Assembly: GCA_937961295.1 (NCBI GenBank)
Contig: CALGOK010000188.1
Coordinates: forward strand, 1 to 23,840
DNA length: 23,840 bases
DNA from: an uncultured Gemmatimonadota bacterium
Lineage (GTDB): Bacteria; Gemmatimonadota; Gemmatimonadetes; Gemmatimonadales; GWC2-71-9
Direction: 5' to 3'
The notes under the pieces were generated by a model. The model had not been told where the DNA came from and made no database searches. It saw only the letters and a list, made by a program, of their open reading frames with translations. Positions 1-6,814 of this stretch are shown here, in pieces. The position numbers were made by a program, and so were the translations under genes. Each line of letters begins with the position of its first letter. The first letter of the stretch is position 1.

Positions 1-20
1 TCCCCCCTCGCCCCTCGCCC
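1..20. repeat. Heptamer repeat remnant (CCCCTCG type)
   Basis: The first bases are about two and a half copies of a CCCCTCG heptamer, the complement of the GCGAGGG repeat found at 1328-1390, 9850-9990, 10421-10448, 10715-10747 and 17729-17756. The array is cut by the window edge, so its full length is unknown. It lies directly upstream of the promoter of the first gene. Confidence 0.7.
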
Positions 21-34
21 CGCGCCTGCCGCAG

Positions 35-46
35 TACACTTATTGA
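35..46 (+). promoter_or_regulatory. Candidate -10 box, near-leaderless start
   Basis: TACACT at 35-40 resembles a -10 hexamer and lies only six bases before the ATG at 47. If it is used, transcription would begin at or next to the start codon and give a leaderless mRNA. This fits the absence of any Shine-Dalgarno sequence. No clear -35 is present because the position is GC-rich repeat. Weak evidence. Confidence 0.35.
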
Positions 47-970
47 ATGCGAATCCTCCTCCCGATGTTCCTCATCGCCGCCTGCGCCGAGGCGCCGCCA
101 CCGCCCGAGGGCTTCATCGCCGTCGAAGGCGGGCAGATCTGGTATGAACGGATGGGCGACGGCCCCGGGACGCCGCTGATCGTGATCCACGGCGGTCCCG
201 GGAGCGGCTCCTGGTCGCTCAAGCTCTGGCGCGCCCTCGGCGACGAGCGGCCGGTGTATCGCTACGACCAGCTCGGCGCCGGCAAGGCCGACCACCCGAC
301 CGACACCACGCTCTACACCGTCGACCGCTACGTGCGCGAGCTCCAGGCGCTGCGCGATTCGCTGGGACTCGACGAGGTGCACCTCTACGGCCGGTCGTGG
401 GGTGCCATGCTGCTGCAGGCCTACATGGCCACCGATCCGCCCGGCGTCCGGAGCGTCACCTTCTCGTCGCCGCTGGTCATCACGGCCCAGTGGGAGGCCG
501 ACGCCGACTCGCTGATCCTCCTGCTCCCCGACTCGATGCAGGCCGCGATTGCCGAGCACGAGGCGGCGGGGAGCTACGAGCATCCGGCGTACCAGGCGGC
601 GATGGAGGAGTACTACGCCCGCCACCTCCGGCGCGAGCCGCACCGCTCGCCCGCCGACCGCGACAGCGCCCGGACGATGAGCGGGGCGTTCGTGTACGGC
701 TACATGTGGGGGCCGAGCGAGTTCACCAGCACCGGCACGCTCAAGGGCTTCGATGGCACCGCCTGGCTTCGCCGCATCACCGTCCCGGCGCTGTTCGTCA
801 CCGGCGAGCACGACGAGGCGACTCCGGCGTCGGTGGAGCACTTCTCGCGACTGGTGCCGGACGCGCGGTTCGCGGTGATTCCCGGCGCCGCGCACGCGAC
901 GGAGAACGACAATCCGGAGGAACTGATCCGGGTCGTGCGGCAATTCCTTGCCGACGTCGAGAGCCGATGA
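47..970 (+). CDS. Lipoprotein alpha/beta hydrolase, proline iminopeptidase-like (S33)
   Basis: A 307-residue alpha/beta hydrolase of the proline iminopeptidase (peptidase S33) group. The oxyanion-hole motif HGGPG is at residues 48-52, the nucleophile elbow GRSWGA has Ser117, and the likely acid and base are Asp256 (GEHDE) and His283 (GAAHA), so the full triad is present. The N-terminus is a short hydrophobic segment ending in a lipobox, IAAC with Cys13, then a proline-rich linker. The enzyme is therefore probably a lipoprotein anchored in the envelope, unlike the cytoplasmic family members. Family enzymes release N-terminal proline or other residues from short peptides; the exact substrate cannot be told from sequence. 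There is no Shine-Dalgarno sequence upstream of the ATG. A REP-like inverted pair follows 12 bases after the stop. Confidence 0.85.
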   Translation: MRILLPMFLIAACAEAPPPPEGFIAVEGGQIWYERMGDGPGTPLIVIHGGPGSGSWSLKLWRALGDERPVYRYDQLGAGKADHPTDTTLYTVDRYVRELQALRDSLGLDEVHLYGRSWGAMLLQAYMATDPPGVRSVTFSSPLVITAQWEADADSLILLLPDSMQAAIAEHEAAGSYEHPAYQAAMEEYYARHLRREPHRSPADRDSARTMSGAFVYGYMWGPSEFTSTGTLKGFDGTAWLRRITVPALFVTGEHDEATPASVEHFSRLVPDARFAVIPGAAHATENDNPEELIRVVRQFLADVESR

Positions 971-981
971 CGAAACATCCT

Positions 982-1041
982 GCAGGCGCGCCGTTCACGG
1001 CGCGCGATGCCGACACCGCGCGCCCCGAGGGGCGCGCCTGC
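982..1041. repeat. REP1 inverted pair (BIME-like)
   Basis: Two copies of a palindromic unit face each other. The left unit (982-1008) starts GCAGGCGCGCC, has an 8-bp GC-only stem with loop TTCA and ends GCGAT. The right unit (1018-1041) is the mirror image, with loop CGAG, and ends GGCGCGCCTGC. They are separated by nine bases. The pair fills the gap between the hydrolase and the next gene and could act as an mRNA-stabilising or attenuating hairpin. The architecture matches bacterial interspersed mosaic elements; a relation to known REP families is inference. Confidence 0.85.
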
Positions 1042-1057
1042 GACGTGGAGGACTGAC

Positions 1058-1324
1058 ATGGCCACCGAATCCCACACCGTCCCCGGCGAGAAGCTGGTCG
1101 AGCGGGTCAAGGAGCTGATCCGCGAGGGCAACGCCCGCCGGATCATCATCAAGCACGAGGACGGCCACACGGTGATGGAGATCCCGCTCACCTTCGGCGT
1201 GGTGGGTGCGGTGCTGATGCCGCTCTGGGTCGCCCTCGGCGCGATCGCGGCACTGGCCACCAGCTACACGATCATCGTGGAGAAGAAGGACGCCGAGCCG
1301 AAGGGCGAGCTGCCGCGGAGCTGA
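1058..1324 (+). CDS. DUF4342-type small membrane protein
   Basis: An 88-residue protein that I place in the DUF4342 family. The N-terminal half is charged (EKLVERVKELIREGNARR), followed by a short beta-rich part (RIIIKHEDGHTVMEIPLT) and a glycine- and alanine-rich hydrophobic stretch at about residues 48-72 that could cross the membrane once, then a lysine/glutamate tail. The start at 1058 is chosen because GGAGG at 1047-1051 is well placed; an upstream ATG at 1007 in the same frame lies inside the REP repeat and would add 17 residues of repeat-encoded sequence. The molecular function of the family is not known to me. Confidence 0.75.
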   Translation: MATESHTVPGEKLVERVKELIREGNARRIIIKHEDGHTVMEIPLTFGVVGAVLMPLWVALGAIAALATSYTIIVEKKDAEPKGELPRS

Positions 1325-1327
1325 AGC

Positions 1328-1390
1328 GCGAAGGGCGAAGGGCGAGGGGCGAAGCGCGAAGGGCGAAGGGCGAAGGGCGAAGGGCGAAGG
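1328..1390. repeat. Heptamer array GCGAAGG x9
   Basis: Nine consecutive seven-base units, mostly GCGAAGG with one GCGAGGG and one GCGAAGC, begin four bases after a stop codon. With the AACGTCC array at 1425-1473, this makes up most of the 159-bp gap before the next gene. Nothing else is visible in the gap except a possible TACCTC -10-like word near 1411. Confidence 0.95.
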
Positions 1391-1424
1391 GCTGACACTT
1401 CGGCTTGCCCTACCTCGTAGTCCG

Positions 1425-1473
1425 AACGTCCAACGTCCAACGTCCAACGTCCAACGTCTAACGTCTACCGTCC
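1425..1473. repeat. Heptamer array AACGTCC x7
   Basis: Seven tandem seven-base units: four AACGTCC, two AACGTCT and a final ACCGTCC. The array ends 10 bases before the start codon at 1484, so it would lie in the 5' untranslated leader. The sequence is unrelated to the GCGAAGG heptamer 35 bases upstream, but the unit length is identical. Confidence 0.95.
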
Positions 1474-1483
1474 AGGATTCCCC

Positions 1484-1969
1484 ATGCGCACTCTCCTGCT
1501 CGCAGGATCGCTCCTTGTTGCCGCCCCGCTCGCGGCCCAGTCCGACATTCCGGCGCCCCCGGTGCGCGACTCGATCGTGGCGGTGGTGAAGCAGCTGTTC
1601 GACGGGATGCGGGCACACGACTCGACCATGATCCGCTCGGCGTTCGTCGAGGGCGCGGTCATGATGGGTCCCGCCCCGCAGCCGGGCCGCCCCCAGGTGG
1701 TGCAGTTCAGCAGCATCGATGGGTTCGTCGGTGCAGCCGGCCGGCCCGGGGTGCCGTGGGACGAGCAGATCTTCGACCCCGAGATCCGGATCGATGGTGG
1801 CCTGGCCACGATGTGGATCTTCTACACCTTCCACGCCGGGGAGCGGTTCTCCCACTGCGGCTACGATGCGCTCTTCCTGGTCCGCACCGAGGCGGGATGG
1901 AAGATCGCGGCAATCGCCGACACCCGGCGGCAGGAAGGCTGCGACACGGCGGGGAAGGAGAAGGTCTAG
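1484..1969 (+). CDS. Secreted NTF2-like / lumazine-binding-like protein
   Basis: A 161-residue protein with a clear signal peptide: positively charged start, hydrophobic core LLLAGSLLVAAPL and cleavage after AAQ at about residue 19. The mature part reads as the NTF2/SnoaL-like cone fold. It has an N-terminal helix (VRDSIVAVVKQLFDGMRAHD), a central segment naming a target window (MMGPAPQPG) and C-terminal strands ending LFLVRTEAGWKIAAIADTR, which is typical of DUF4440 and the lumazine-binding-like branch. Such proteins are often small binding or isomerase-type domains; no catalytic residues are evident here. It is probably exported to the periplasm. AGGA lies just upstream of the ATG. The stop codon overlaps the first base of a REP1 block. 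Confidence 0.7.
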   Translation: MRTLLLAGSLLVAAPLAAQSDIPAPPVRDSIVAVVKQLFDGMRAHDSTMIRSAFVEGAVMMGPAPQPGRPQVVQFSSIDGFVGAAGRPGVPWDEQIFDPEIRIDGGLATMWIFYTFHAGERFSHCGYDALFLVRTEAGWKIAAIADTRRQEGCDTAGKEKV

Positions 1970-2066
1970 CAGGCGCGCCCCTCGGGGCGCGCGATGCCCG
2001 TCGGGGCGCGCGATGCCCGTCGGGGCGCGCGATGCCGGGACAGCGCGCCCCGAGGGGCGCGCCTGC
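1969..2066. repeat. REP1 inverted pair with internal 19-bp tandem
   Basis: The block begins within the stop codon of the preceding gene with a complete REP1 unit (GCAGG foot, GC stem, GATG tail). Its 3' half is then repeated with exact 19-bp period: TCGGGGCGCGCGATGCCCG-type copies start at 1982, 2001 and 2020. The block closes with an opposite-facing unit ending GGCGCGCCTGC at 2066. It looks like a BIME in which one half-site has been amplified by slippage. Confidence 0.9.
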
Positions 2067-2079
2067 AGGGGGGCCAGCT

Positions 2080-2086
2080 TATCTTT
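2080..2086 (+). promoter_or_regulatory. Candidate -10 box (TATCTTT)
   Basis: TATCTTT lies 14 bases after the REP1 block and 30 bases before the ATG at 2116. It matches boxes at 6746 and 20594 in this window. No TTGnnn -35 is found 16-18 bases upstream because that position is occupied by the repeat. Confidence 0.4.
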
Positions 2087-2115
2087 CCGTCTCCACCCCA
2101 TCCTCAGGGTTTCGC

Positions 2116-2376
2116 ATGTCCGACAAGGAACTCACCCCGATCCAGCCCCAGCGGGCGGCCGACGAGCTGCGCAAGCTCTCCACCGCGCGCAAGAACGGCG
2201 AGCTCGCGCCGGACGAGTACGAGCACCGCTTCTCGCGCACGATCCAGGAGCTGCGTGACCGGCGGATCGCGGGCACCCGGGCCGAGATCATGGCCGCGCT
2301 CGAGCCGCTCCGGCTCGAGGGCGCGGTGACGCCGGCCGAGTGGGATCGCTTCACCTCCCAGCTCGGCCTGGTCTGA
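2116..2376 (+). CDS. Small hypothetical protein
   Basis: An 86-residue, charged, largely helical soluble protein with no signal peptide or membrane segment. The middle part (RAADELRKLSTARKNGELAPDEYEHRF) has the pattern of a short helical domain in which 'G-E-L-x-x-x-E-Y-E' joins two helices, reminiscent of small SHOCT-like or DUF1707-like modules, but I do not recognise the family with confidence. The start at 2116 follows a plausible promoter box at 2080. The stop is 10 bases before ispG, so the two may be co-transcribed. Confidence 0.6.
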   Translation: MSDKELTPIQPQRAADELRKLSTARKNGELAPDEYEHRFSRTIQELRDRRIAGTRAEIMAALEPLRLEGAVTPAEWDRFTSQLGLV

Positions 2377-2386
2377 GCCCGCTGCG

Positions 2387-3622
2387 ATGGCCGTGATGTC
2401 GAGGCGACCCACGCCGACCGTGATGGTTGGCGGGGTCGCCGTCGGTTCGGGGCACCCGGTGGTGGTGCAGTCGATGACCAACACCGACACCGCCGACGCC
2501 GAGGCCACCGTCCGCCAGGTCGCCGCGCTGGCGGGGGCGGGGAGCGAGGTTGTCCGGGTCACCGTCAACAACGACGCGGCCGCTGCCGCCGTCCCGGCGA
2601 TCGTCGCCGGCCTGCGCGACTCCGGCATCGCGGTGCCGATCGTCGGCGACTTCCACTACAACGGTCACCTGCTCCTGACGCGCCACCCCGAGTGTGCGCG
2701 CGCGCTCGCCAAGTACCGCATCAATCCCGGCAATGTGGGCGGCAAGCGGCACGACGAGCACTTCCGCGCCATCGTCGAGGTGGCGATCGCCAATGACAAG
2801 CCGGTGCGGATCGGCGTCAACTGGGGCTCGCTCGACCAGGCGCTGCTCACCGAGCTGATGGATGCCAACGCGGCGCTTCCGAGCCCGCGCGACGCGCGCG
2901 ACGTGACGCTCGAGGCGATGGTCGAGTCGGCGCTCCGCTCCGCGGCGTTCGCCGAGCAGGTGGGGCTCGGGCACGACCGGATCATCCTCTCGGCCAAGGT
3001 CTCCACGGTGCAGGACCTGGTCGACGTGTACACCCGCCTTGCCGCGCGCTGTGATTACCCGCTCCACCTCGGCCTCACCGAGGCCGGGATGGGAATGAAG
3101 GGCCAGGTGGCGAGCGCGCTGGGTCTCGGCCTGCTGCTGCAGCAGGGGATCGGCGACACGATCCGCGTCTCGCTCACGCCGCGGCCCGGCGGCGACCGGA
3201 CCGAGGAGGTCCGCACCGCGCAGCAGATCCTCCAGTCGCTCGACATCCGCCACTTCACGCCGCAGGTCACCGCGTGCCCGGGGTGCGGCCGGACCACCTC
3301 CACCTTCTTCCAGAAGATGGCCGAGGAGATCCAGGCGCATCTTGGCGAGCGCATGGCGGAGTGGCGCGGGCGGTATCCCGGGGTCGAGGAGCTGCGCGTG
3401 GCGGTGATGGGATGCGTCGTGAACGGCCCGGGCGAATCGAAGCACGCCGACATCGGCATCTCGCTGCCGGGGACGTTCGAGGAGCCCAAGGCGCCGGTGT
3501 ATGTCGACGGCGCGCTGGTCACCACGCTCAAGGGCGACCGGATCGTGGCGGAATTCCTGGCGCTGCTCGACGACTACGTGGCGCGTCGGTATGGCGGAGT
3601 TGCCAGCGCAGCAGTCGGCTAG
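2387..3622 (+). CDS. ispG: 4-hydroxy-3-methylbut-2-en-1-yl diphosphate synthase
   Basis: IspG (GcpE) is the 4Fe-4S enzyme that reductively opens 2-C-methyl-D-erythritol 2,4-cyclodiphosphate to HMBPP, the penultimate step of the non-mevalonate isoprenoid pathway in the cytoplasm. The 411-residue length fits the short bacterial form. The TIM-barrel domain starts VVVQSMTNTDTADAEAT at residues 26-42 and includes the conserved INPGNVG. The C-terminal domain carries the cluster ligands Cys297 and Cys300 (ACPGCG) and Cys343 (MGCVVNGPGE), with Glu350 in the NGPGE motif. ATG 2387 is taken as start; ATG 2396 is also in frame and cannot be excluded, as neither has a strong ribosome site. A CcdA-like gene follows after 12 bases, so it heads a probable operon with thiol-redox genes. 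Confidence 0.97.
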   Translation: MAVMSRRPTPTVMVGGVAVGSGHPVVVQSMTNTDTADAEATVRQVAALAGAGSEVVRVTVNNDAAAAAVPAIVAGLRDSGIAVPIVGDFHYNGHLLLTRHPECARALAKYRINPGNVGGKRHDEHFRAIVEVAIANDKPVRIGVNWGSLDQALLTELMDANAALPSPRDARDVTLEAMVESALRSAAFAEQVGLGHDRIILSAKVSTVQDLVDVYTRLAARCDYPLHLGLTEAGMGMKGQVASALGLGLLLQQGIGDTIRVSLTPRPGGDRTEEVRTAQQILQSLDIRHFTPQVTACPGCGRTTSTFFQKMAEEIQAHLGERMAEWRGRYPGVEELRVAVMGCVVNGPGESKHADIGISLPGTFEEPKAPVYVDGALVTTLKGDRIVAEFLALLDDYVARRYGGVASAAVG

Positions 3623-3634
3623 GCGCAGCACGCC

Positions 3635-4339
3635 GTGACCGACCCGTCGCTCGACGCCGCCCTCCATCAGCAGCCGCTCCTGGCACTCGGCATCATGTTC
3701 GTGGCCGGGCTGGCCACCTCGCTCACGCCGTGCATCTACCCGATGATCCCGATCACCGCCGGACTGCTCGGTGGCAGCGGTGCGCGGGAGCGCAGCCGGC
3801 GGCGCACCGCGCTGCTCACTGGCTGCTACGTCACGGGGCTGGCGCTGGTGTATGCGTCGCTCGGCCTCCTGGCCGGCCTGAGCGGGACGCTGTTCGGCAC
3901 CGTCTCCTCCAACCGCTGGGCCTACCTCGGATTCGGCACGTTGCTCCTCCTGGCCGCGCTGGCCATGCTGGAGGTGTTCCCGGTGTCGGGCCCGCGTCGG
4001 CTGGTGGCGTGGGCGAGCCGGCTGGGTGGGGGCACCGCCGGTGGGGCGTTCCTGCTCGGCGCCACCTCGGGGCTGGTGGCGGCGCCGTGTGGCGCGCCGG
4101 CGTTTGCCGCGGTCCTCACCTGGGTGGCGAGCACCCGGAGCGCGGTGTGGGGATTCGCCTACCTGTTCGTCTTCTCGCTCGGGATGACCGCGCTGCTGGT
4201 GGCGATCGGACTCGCCAGCGGCACGGTGGCCGCGCTACCGCGGGCGGGGCAATGGATGACCTGGATCAAGCGCGCCGCGGGCGTCGCGATCCTGGTGATG
4301 GCCGAGTACTACTTCGTAAGGGGGGGGATGGTGTGGTAG
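3635..4339 (+). CDS. CcdA/DsbD-like transmembrane thiol-electron transporter
   Basis: A 234-residue, very hydrophobic protein with about six or seven membrane segments. It has the paired-cysteine pattern of the DsbD transmembrane domain and CcdA family: SLTPCIYPMIPIT near residue 34 and GLVAAPCGAPAF near residue 151. Family members pass electrons from cytoplasmic thioredoxin across the inner membrane to extracytoplasmic thioredoxin-like or peroxidase partners. The next two genes encode exactly such partners, which supports the assignment. The start is GTG at 3635, 12 bases after the ispG stop. It lacks the N- and C-terminal soluble domains of full DsbD, so the downstream thioredoxin probably takes the role of the missing C-terminal domain (inference). 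Confidence 0.88.
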   Translation: MTDPSLDAALHQQPLLALGIMFVAGLATSLTPCIYPMIPITAGLLGGSGARERSRRRTALLTGCYVTGLALVYASLGLLAGLSGTLFGTVSSNRWAYLGFGTLLLLAALAMLEVFPVSGPRRLVAWASRLGGGTAGGAFLLGATSGLVAAPCGAPAFAAVLTWVASTRSAVWGFAYLFVFSLGMTALLVAIGLASGTVAALPRAGQWMTWIKRAAGVAILVMAEYYFVRGGMVW

Positions 4340-4362
4340 AGACTGGAGTTTCGAGGCTGGAG

Positions 4363-5052
4363 ATGCGGGCCGGGGGGGCGGGGGGCTACGTGGAAGCCCG
4401 TCGCTGCCGCGCCGCGCGCGGCGCGGCTGATGCCGTCCGCCCCCGACGCCGTCCCGCTGCCCGCTGCCGCGCCGCGCGCGGCGCGGCTGATGCTGTCTGT
4501 GCCGGATGGCGGCCCTCTACCCGCTGCGGCGCGGCCGATGCCGGCGCTCACCGGGATCGGCCGCGCCGGACCCGGCGCGGCAGCGCGCTCCTCGCGCTCC
4601 TCCTCCTCGTCGCGACCCCGCTCTCCGCGCAGTCGGCGGTCGGCGAGCGGGCCACGCCCATCACGGTGCTCGACCTCGACCAGAAGCCGGTGCGGCTCGA
4701 CGCGCGCGCCGCCGGGCGCCCGTTGCTGATCGAGTTCTGGGCGACGTGGTGCGAGGTCTGCGAGGCGCTGATGCCCGGCGTGCGCGCCGCGCACGCGCGC
4801 TACGGGACGCGGGTGGATTTCGTGGGCGTCAACGTCACTATCAATGAATCGCGTTCGCGGGTGAGGCGATGGGTCGAGCGCGAGCGGCCGCCCTACCGGA
4901 CGCTGTATGATGAGAGCGGACTCGCGGTCCGCACCTTCGGTGCCCCGGTCACCTCGTACGTGGTGATCATCGACGCCACCGGCGTCATCAGGTATACCGG
5001 AGTCGGAGAAGATCAGGACTTGATGAAGATTCTCGGGGAGGTCGTTCCATGA
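4363..5052 (+). CDS. Secreted thioredoxin-like protein (TlpA/ResA-type), start uncertain
   Basis: The recognisable protein begins at about 4579 with a signal-peptide core (ALLALLLLVATPLSAQ). A thioredoxin domain follows with active site WATWCEVC and the cis-proline region APVTSYVVIIDATG. It should act outside the cytoplasm, reduced by the CcdA/DsbD-like protein encoded just upstream. The start is a puzzle: there is no ATG, GTG or TTG in frame between the signal core and the ATG at 4363 (a GTG at 4333 is also in frame). All of the sequence between is REP2 repeat, translating as arginine/alanine-rich CRAARGAADA-type sequence of about 70 residues. Such a long charged n-region is abnormal for export. 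Either the repeat has displaced the original start codon, or an unusual start is used. The stop overlaps the next start (ATGA). Confidence 0.75.
   Translation: MRAGGAGGYVEARRCRAARGAADAVRPRRRPAARCRAARGAADAVCAGWRPSTRCGAADAGAHRDRPRRTRRGSALLALLLLVATPLSAQSAVGERATPITVLDLDQKPVRLDARAAGRPLLIEFWATWCEVCEALMPGVRAAHARYGTRVDFVGVNVTINESRSRVRRWVERERPPYRTLYDESGLAVRTFGAPVTSYVVIIDATGVIRYTGVGEDQDLMKILGEVVP
4402..4575. repeat. REP2 cluster inside thioredoxin 5' coding region
   Basis: Two complete REP2 units, CGCTGCCGCGCC - GCGC - GGCGCGGCTGATG, occupy 4402-4432 and 4462-4492, exactly 60 bases apart, with similar intervening sequence. A truncated unit lacking the left half of the stem follows at 4522-4540. An opposite-facing unit runs 4555-4575 from GATCGGCCGCGCC to GGCAGCG. 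The cluster is open in the frame of the thioredoxin and ends four bases before its signal-peptide core. Confidence 0.9.
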
Positions 5053-5762
5053 CAGCAGCAATCCCGCAACGAACGTCGATCGCTGCCGCGTCGCGCGCGA
5101 CGCGGCCGATCCCGCCGATCGTATCGACCAGCCGCGCCGCGCGCGGCGCGGCAGCGGCCGTCGTCCGGGCCCCCGCCGCCCTCCTCGCGCTCGCCGCGCT
5201 CCTCCCATTCGCCGGCCTCCGGGCCCAGCGTCACGACTCCGCGGCACCGGTCACGCTCCGGCTCCGCGTCGCCGAGGAGATCAAGCCGGGTCGTCAGGCG
5301 CCGCAGGTGGTGCTCCCCTACGCCACGCGCGACGGGATCGGTCCCGCCGACCAGCCGTTCGATCTTCGCAAGGAACTTGGTCACGTGGTGGTGCTGGCGT
5401 TCTATCCCGGCGACTTTACTCCGGGGTGCATCGCCGAGTGGCGGGCGTTCCGCGACCGGGCCGCGACGCTCTTCGGACCGAAGGTGGTGGTGGCCGGGAT
5501 CTCCGCCGACTCGCTCGACAGTCACCACCGGTTTGCCCGCGAACTGGAGCTGCCGTTCAAGCTGCTGAGCGACCCGAAGCTGGTGGCGGCCAGGCAGTAT
5601 GGCGCCACCGACGGCAACCGGATCAAGCGGATGGTGGTGGTGGTCGGACGGGACGGGTTGATCCGCTACGTCGACCCGGCATTCGCGGCACTCGATCCGC
5701 AGAGCTATCTCCAATTGGGTGCCGCCGTGGAGGCGGCCCGCAACGAGGGGGGCGGGGGATGA
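5049..5762 (+). CDS. Secreted peroxiredoxin (AhpC/TSA, BCP-like)
   Basis: A 237-residue peroxiredoxin. The conserved PxxxTxxC motif reads PGDFTPGC, with the peroxidatic cysteine at residue 127. There is no second cysteine five residues later as in typical BCP proteins, so it may work as a 1-Cys enzyme recharged by the thioredoxin encoded immediately upstream (inference). The thioredoxin fold continues to PQSYLQLGAAVEAA. A hydrophobic segment at residues 41-58 (APAALLALAALLPFAGLRAQ) looks like a signal-peptide core. It is preceded by about 40 residues, of which roughly 11-38 are encoded by a REP2 inverted pair and read SRATRP and SRAARGAAAA. The start ATG 5049 overlaps the previous stop, and the stop overlaps the next ATG, so translation is probably coupled. 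Confidence 0.88.
   Translation: MTAAIPQRTSIAAASRATRPIPPIVSTSRAARGAAAAVVRAPAALLALAALLPFAGLRAQRHDSAAPVTLRLRVAEEIKPGRQAPQVVLPYATRDGIGPADQPFDLRKELGHVVVLAFYPGDFTPGCIAEWRAFRDRAATLFGPKVVVAGISADSLDSHHRFARELELPFKLLSDPKLVAARQYGATDGNRIKRMVVVVGRDGLIRYVDPAFAALDPQSYLQLGAAVEAARNEGGGG
5081..5156. repeat. REP2 inverted pair inside peroxiredoxin 5' coding region
   Basis: The left unit (5081-5111) begins CGCTGCCGCGTC and ends GACGCGGCCGATC; both stem arms carry compensating C-to-T and G-to-A changes, so pairing is kept. The opposite-facing unit (about 5126-5156) ends GGCGCGGCAGCG. Its position, just ahead of the hydrophobic core of the signal peptide, is the same as in the preceding thioredoxin gene. Confidence 0.9.
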
Positions 5763-6583
5763 GCCGAGCCGGCGCCGGGCTGCTGGTGGGACTGGGAATG
5801 CTCCTCGCCGGCGGCGGGGGGCTGGCCGCCCAGTCGACCGAGCAGCTCTGGCGCTGGATCGACGGGCAGGGTGGCTTCTGCATCTGGTACCTGGCCGACC
5901 CCGATATCGCTCCCGCCCTGGTTTCCCCCGGCACCCGCCTCCGGACCGTCGGTGAGACCCAGGGCCTCCCACCCGTGATCATCCGGATCGTGCAGGACGA
6001 GCCGCGTTTCGCGGAGTGGATCCCGGGGTCGGTTTGCGTCGGGCTGTACGTGGACGTGGCGGCCGACGGGACCCCGGTGGGGCACATGGAGGATGGCCGG
6101 CCGATCCTGCTGACCCTGACCGCGGTGGCTGCGCATGCCCCCCACGGGCAGGCCGAGGCGGAGTGGTACCTGCGAGAGATCGGGCTGGATGCCGGCCGCC
6201 TGGATCGGGCGGCCAGCGGGGCCTCGATCGCCACGGAGGACCGCCGGCTCCGGACTCGGACCGGCCTCGAGGGCGAGGACGACACCTGGGAACTCGAGCT
6301 CGATGGGGCGCGCCTGGTCTGGAATGGCCGCCCAACCGGGGAGAATCGTGTCGGATCGACACGTTCGATGTCGTTCGGATACGCCGGAGAGCGGAATTCC
6401 CGCTTCCTGGTGGTGGTCCGGACCGCCCCAGCCGAGGAACAGCAGCAGCTCGGTGCCCTCCGGGTCGAGGGTCGGGGGCCGCTGGCCCAGGCGCTGAAAT
6501 CCTCGCCAATCCGCACCGTTGGGCCTCTGGAGCGCGGCGGCGAGTTGACGGTCACCTTCCGCCCCACCCCCCCAGGCAACTGA
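5759..6583 (+). CDS. Secreted hypothetical protein
   Basis: A 274-residue protein with a signal peptide (GLLVGLGMLLAGGGGLAAQ) cleaved near residue 24. I do not recognise the mature domain. It contains a tryptophan-rich opening (LWRWIDGQGGFCIWYL) with two cysteines in the first 75 mature residues, and its C-terminal half is beta-rich (WELELDGARLVWNGRP, SRFLVVVRT). The start ATG 5759 overlaps the peroxiredoxin stop as ATGA, so it is translationally coupled to the redox genes and probably acts in the same envelope compartment. It is the last gene before a small hairpin terminator at 6586. Confidence 0.7.
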   Translation: MSRAGAGLLVGLGMLLAGGGGLAAQSTEQLWRWIDGQGGFCIWYLADPDIAPALVSPGTRLRTVGETQGLPPVIIRIVQDEPRFAEWIPGSVCVGLYVDVAADGTPVGHMEDGRPILLTLTAVAAHAPHGQAEAEWYLREIGLDAGRLDRAASGASIATEDRRLRTRTGLEGEDDTWELELDGARLVWNGRPTGENRVGSTRSMSFGYAGERNSRFLVVVRTAPAEEQQQLGALRVEGRGPLAQALKSSPIRTVGPLERGGELTVTFRPTPPGN

Positions 6584-6585
6584 AT

Positions 6586-6604
6586 CCGGCCGTTTGGCCG
6601 GTTT
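6586..6604 (+). terminator. Weak hairpin terminator
   Basis: Two bases after the stop codon, CCGGCC (6586-6591) and GGCCGG (6596-6601) form a 6-bp stem with loop GTTT, followed by only three T residues. It is a plausible but weak intrinsic terminator for the ispG-redox operon. Confidence 0.5.
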
Positions 6605-6722
6605 GTGCACGGGACTTGCCACTACCCCCCGTCGGCCACGTGTGCCCATCATCGTCGTGCCTCGGCAGACGGCGGGTGCCTGGTCCGGGAGGGGAGGCTC
6701 CAAGTCGGTACAGGTCAAGGAG

Positions 6723-6751
6723 TTGACCTGTTTTGGCGGGGCTTCTACCTT
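6723..6751 (+). promoter_or_regulatory. Promoter of the Ig-like lipoprotein gene
   Basis: TTGACC at 6723-6728 and TACCTT at 6746-6751 are separated by 17 bases, a good sigma-70-type match; the -10 region reads TACCTTTG when extended. It implies a 5' leader of about 220 bases before the ATG at 6979. Confidence 0.6.
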
Positions 6752-6814
6752 TGAGTGCTGGCCCCGGCTTCCGACCGGTCGCGCAAGGCGTGACGGGAGG
6801 ATGCGGGTGTCGGA

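Noticed and set aside
995..2101. Minus-strand open frame of 368 codons over the DUF4342 and NTF2-like genes
   Set aside because: It runs through both heptamer arrays and REP repeats, giving repetitive peptide, and the plus-strand genes have ribosome sites and family motifs.
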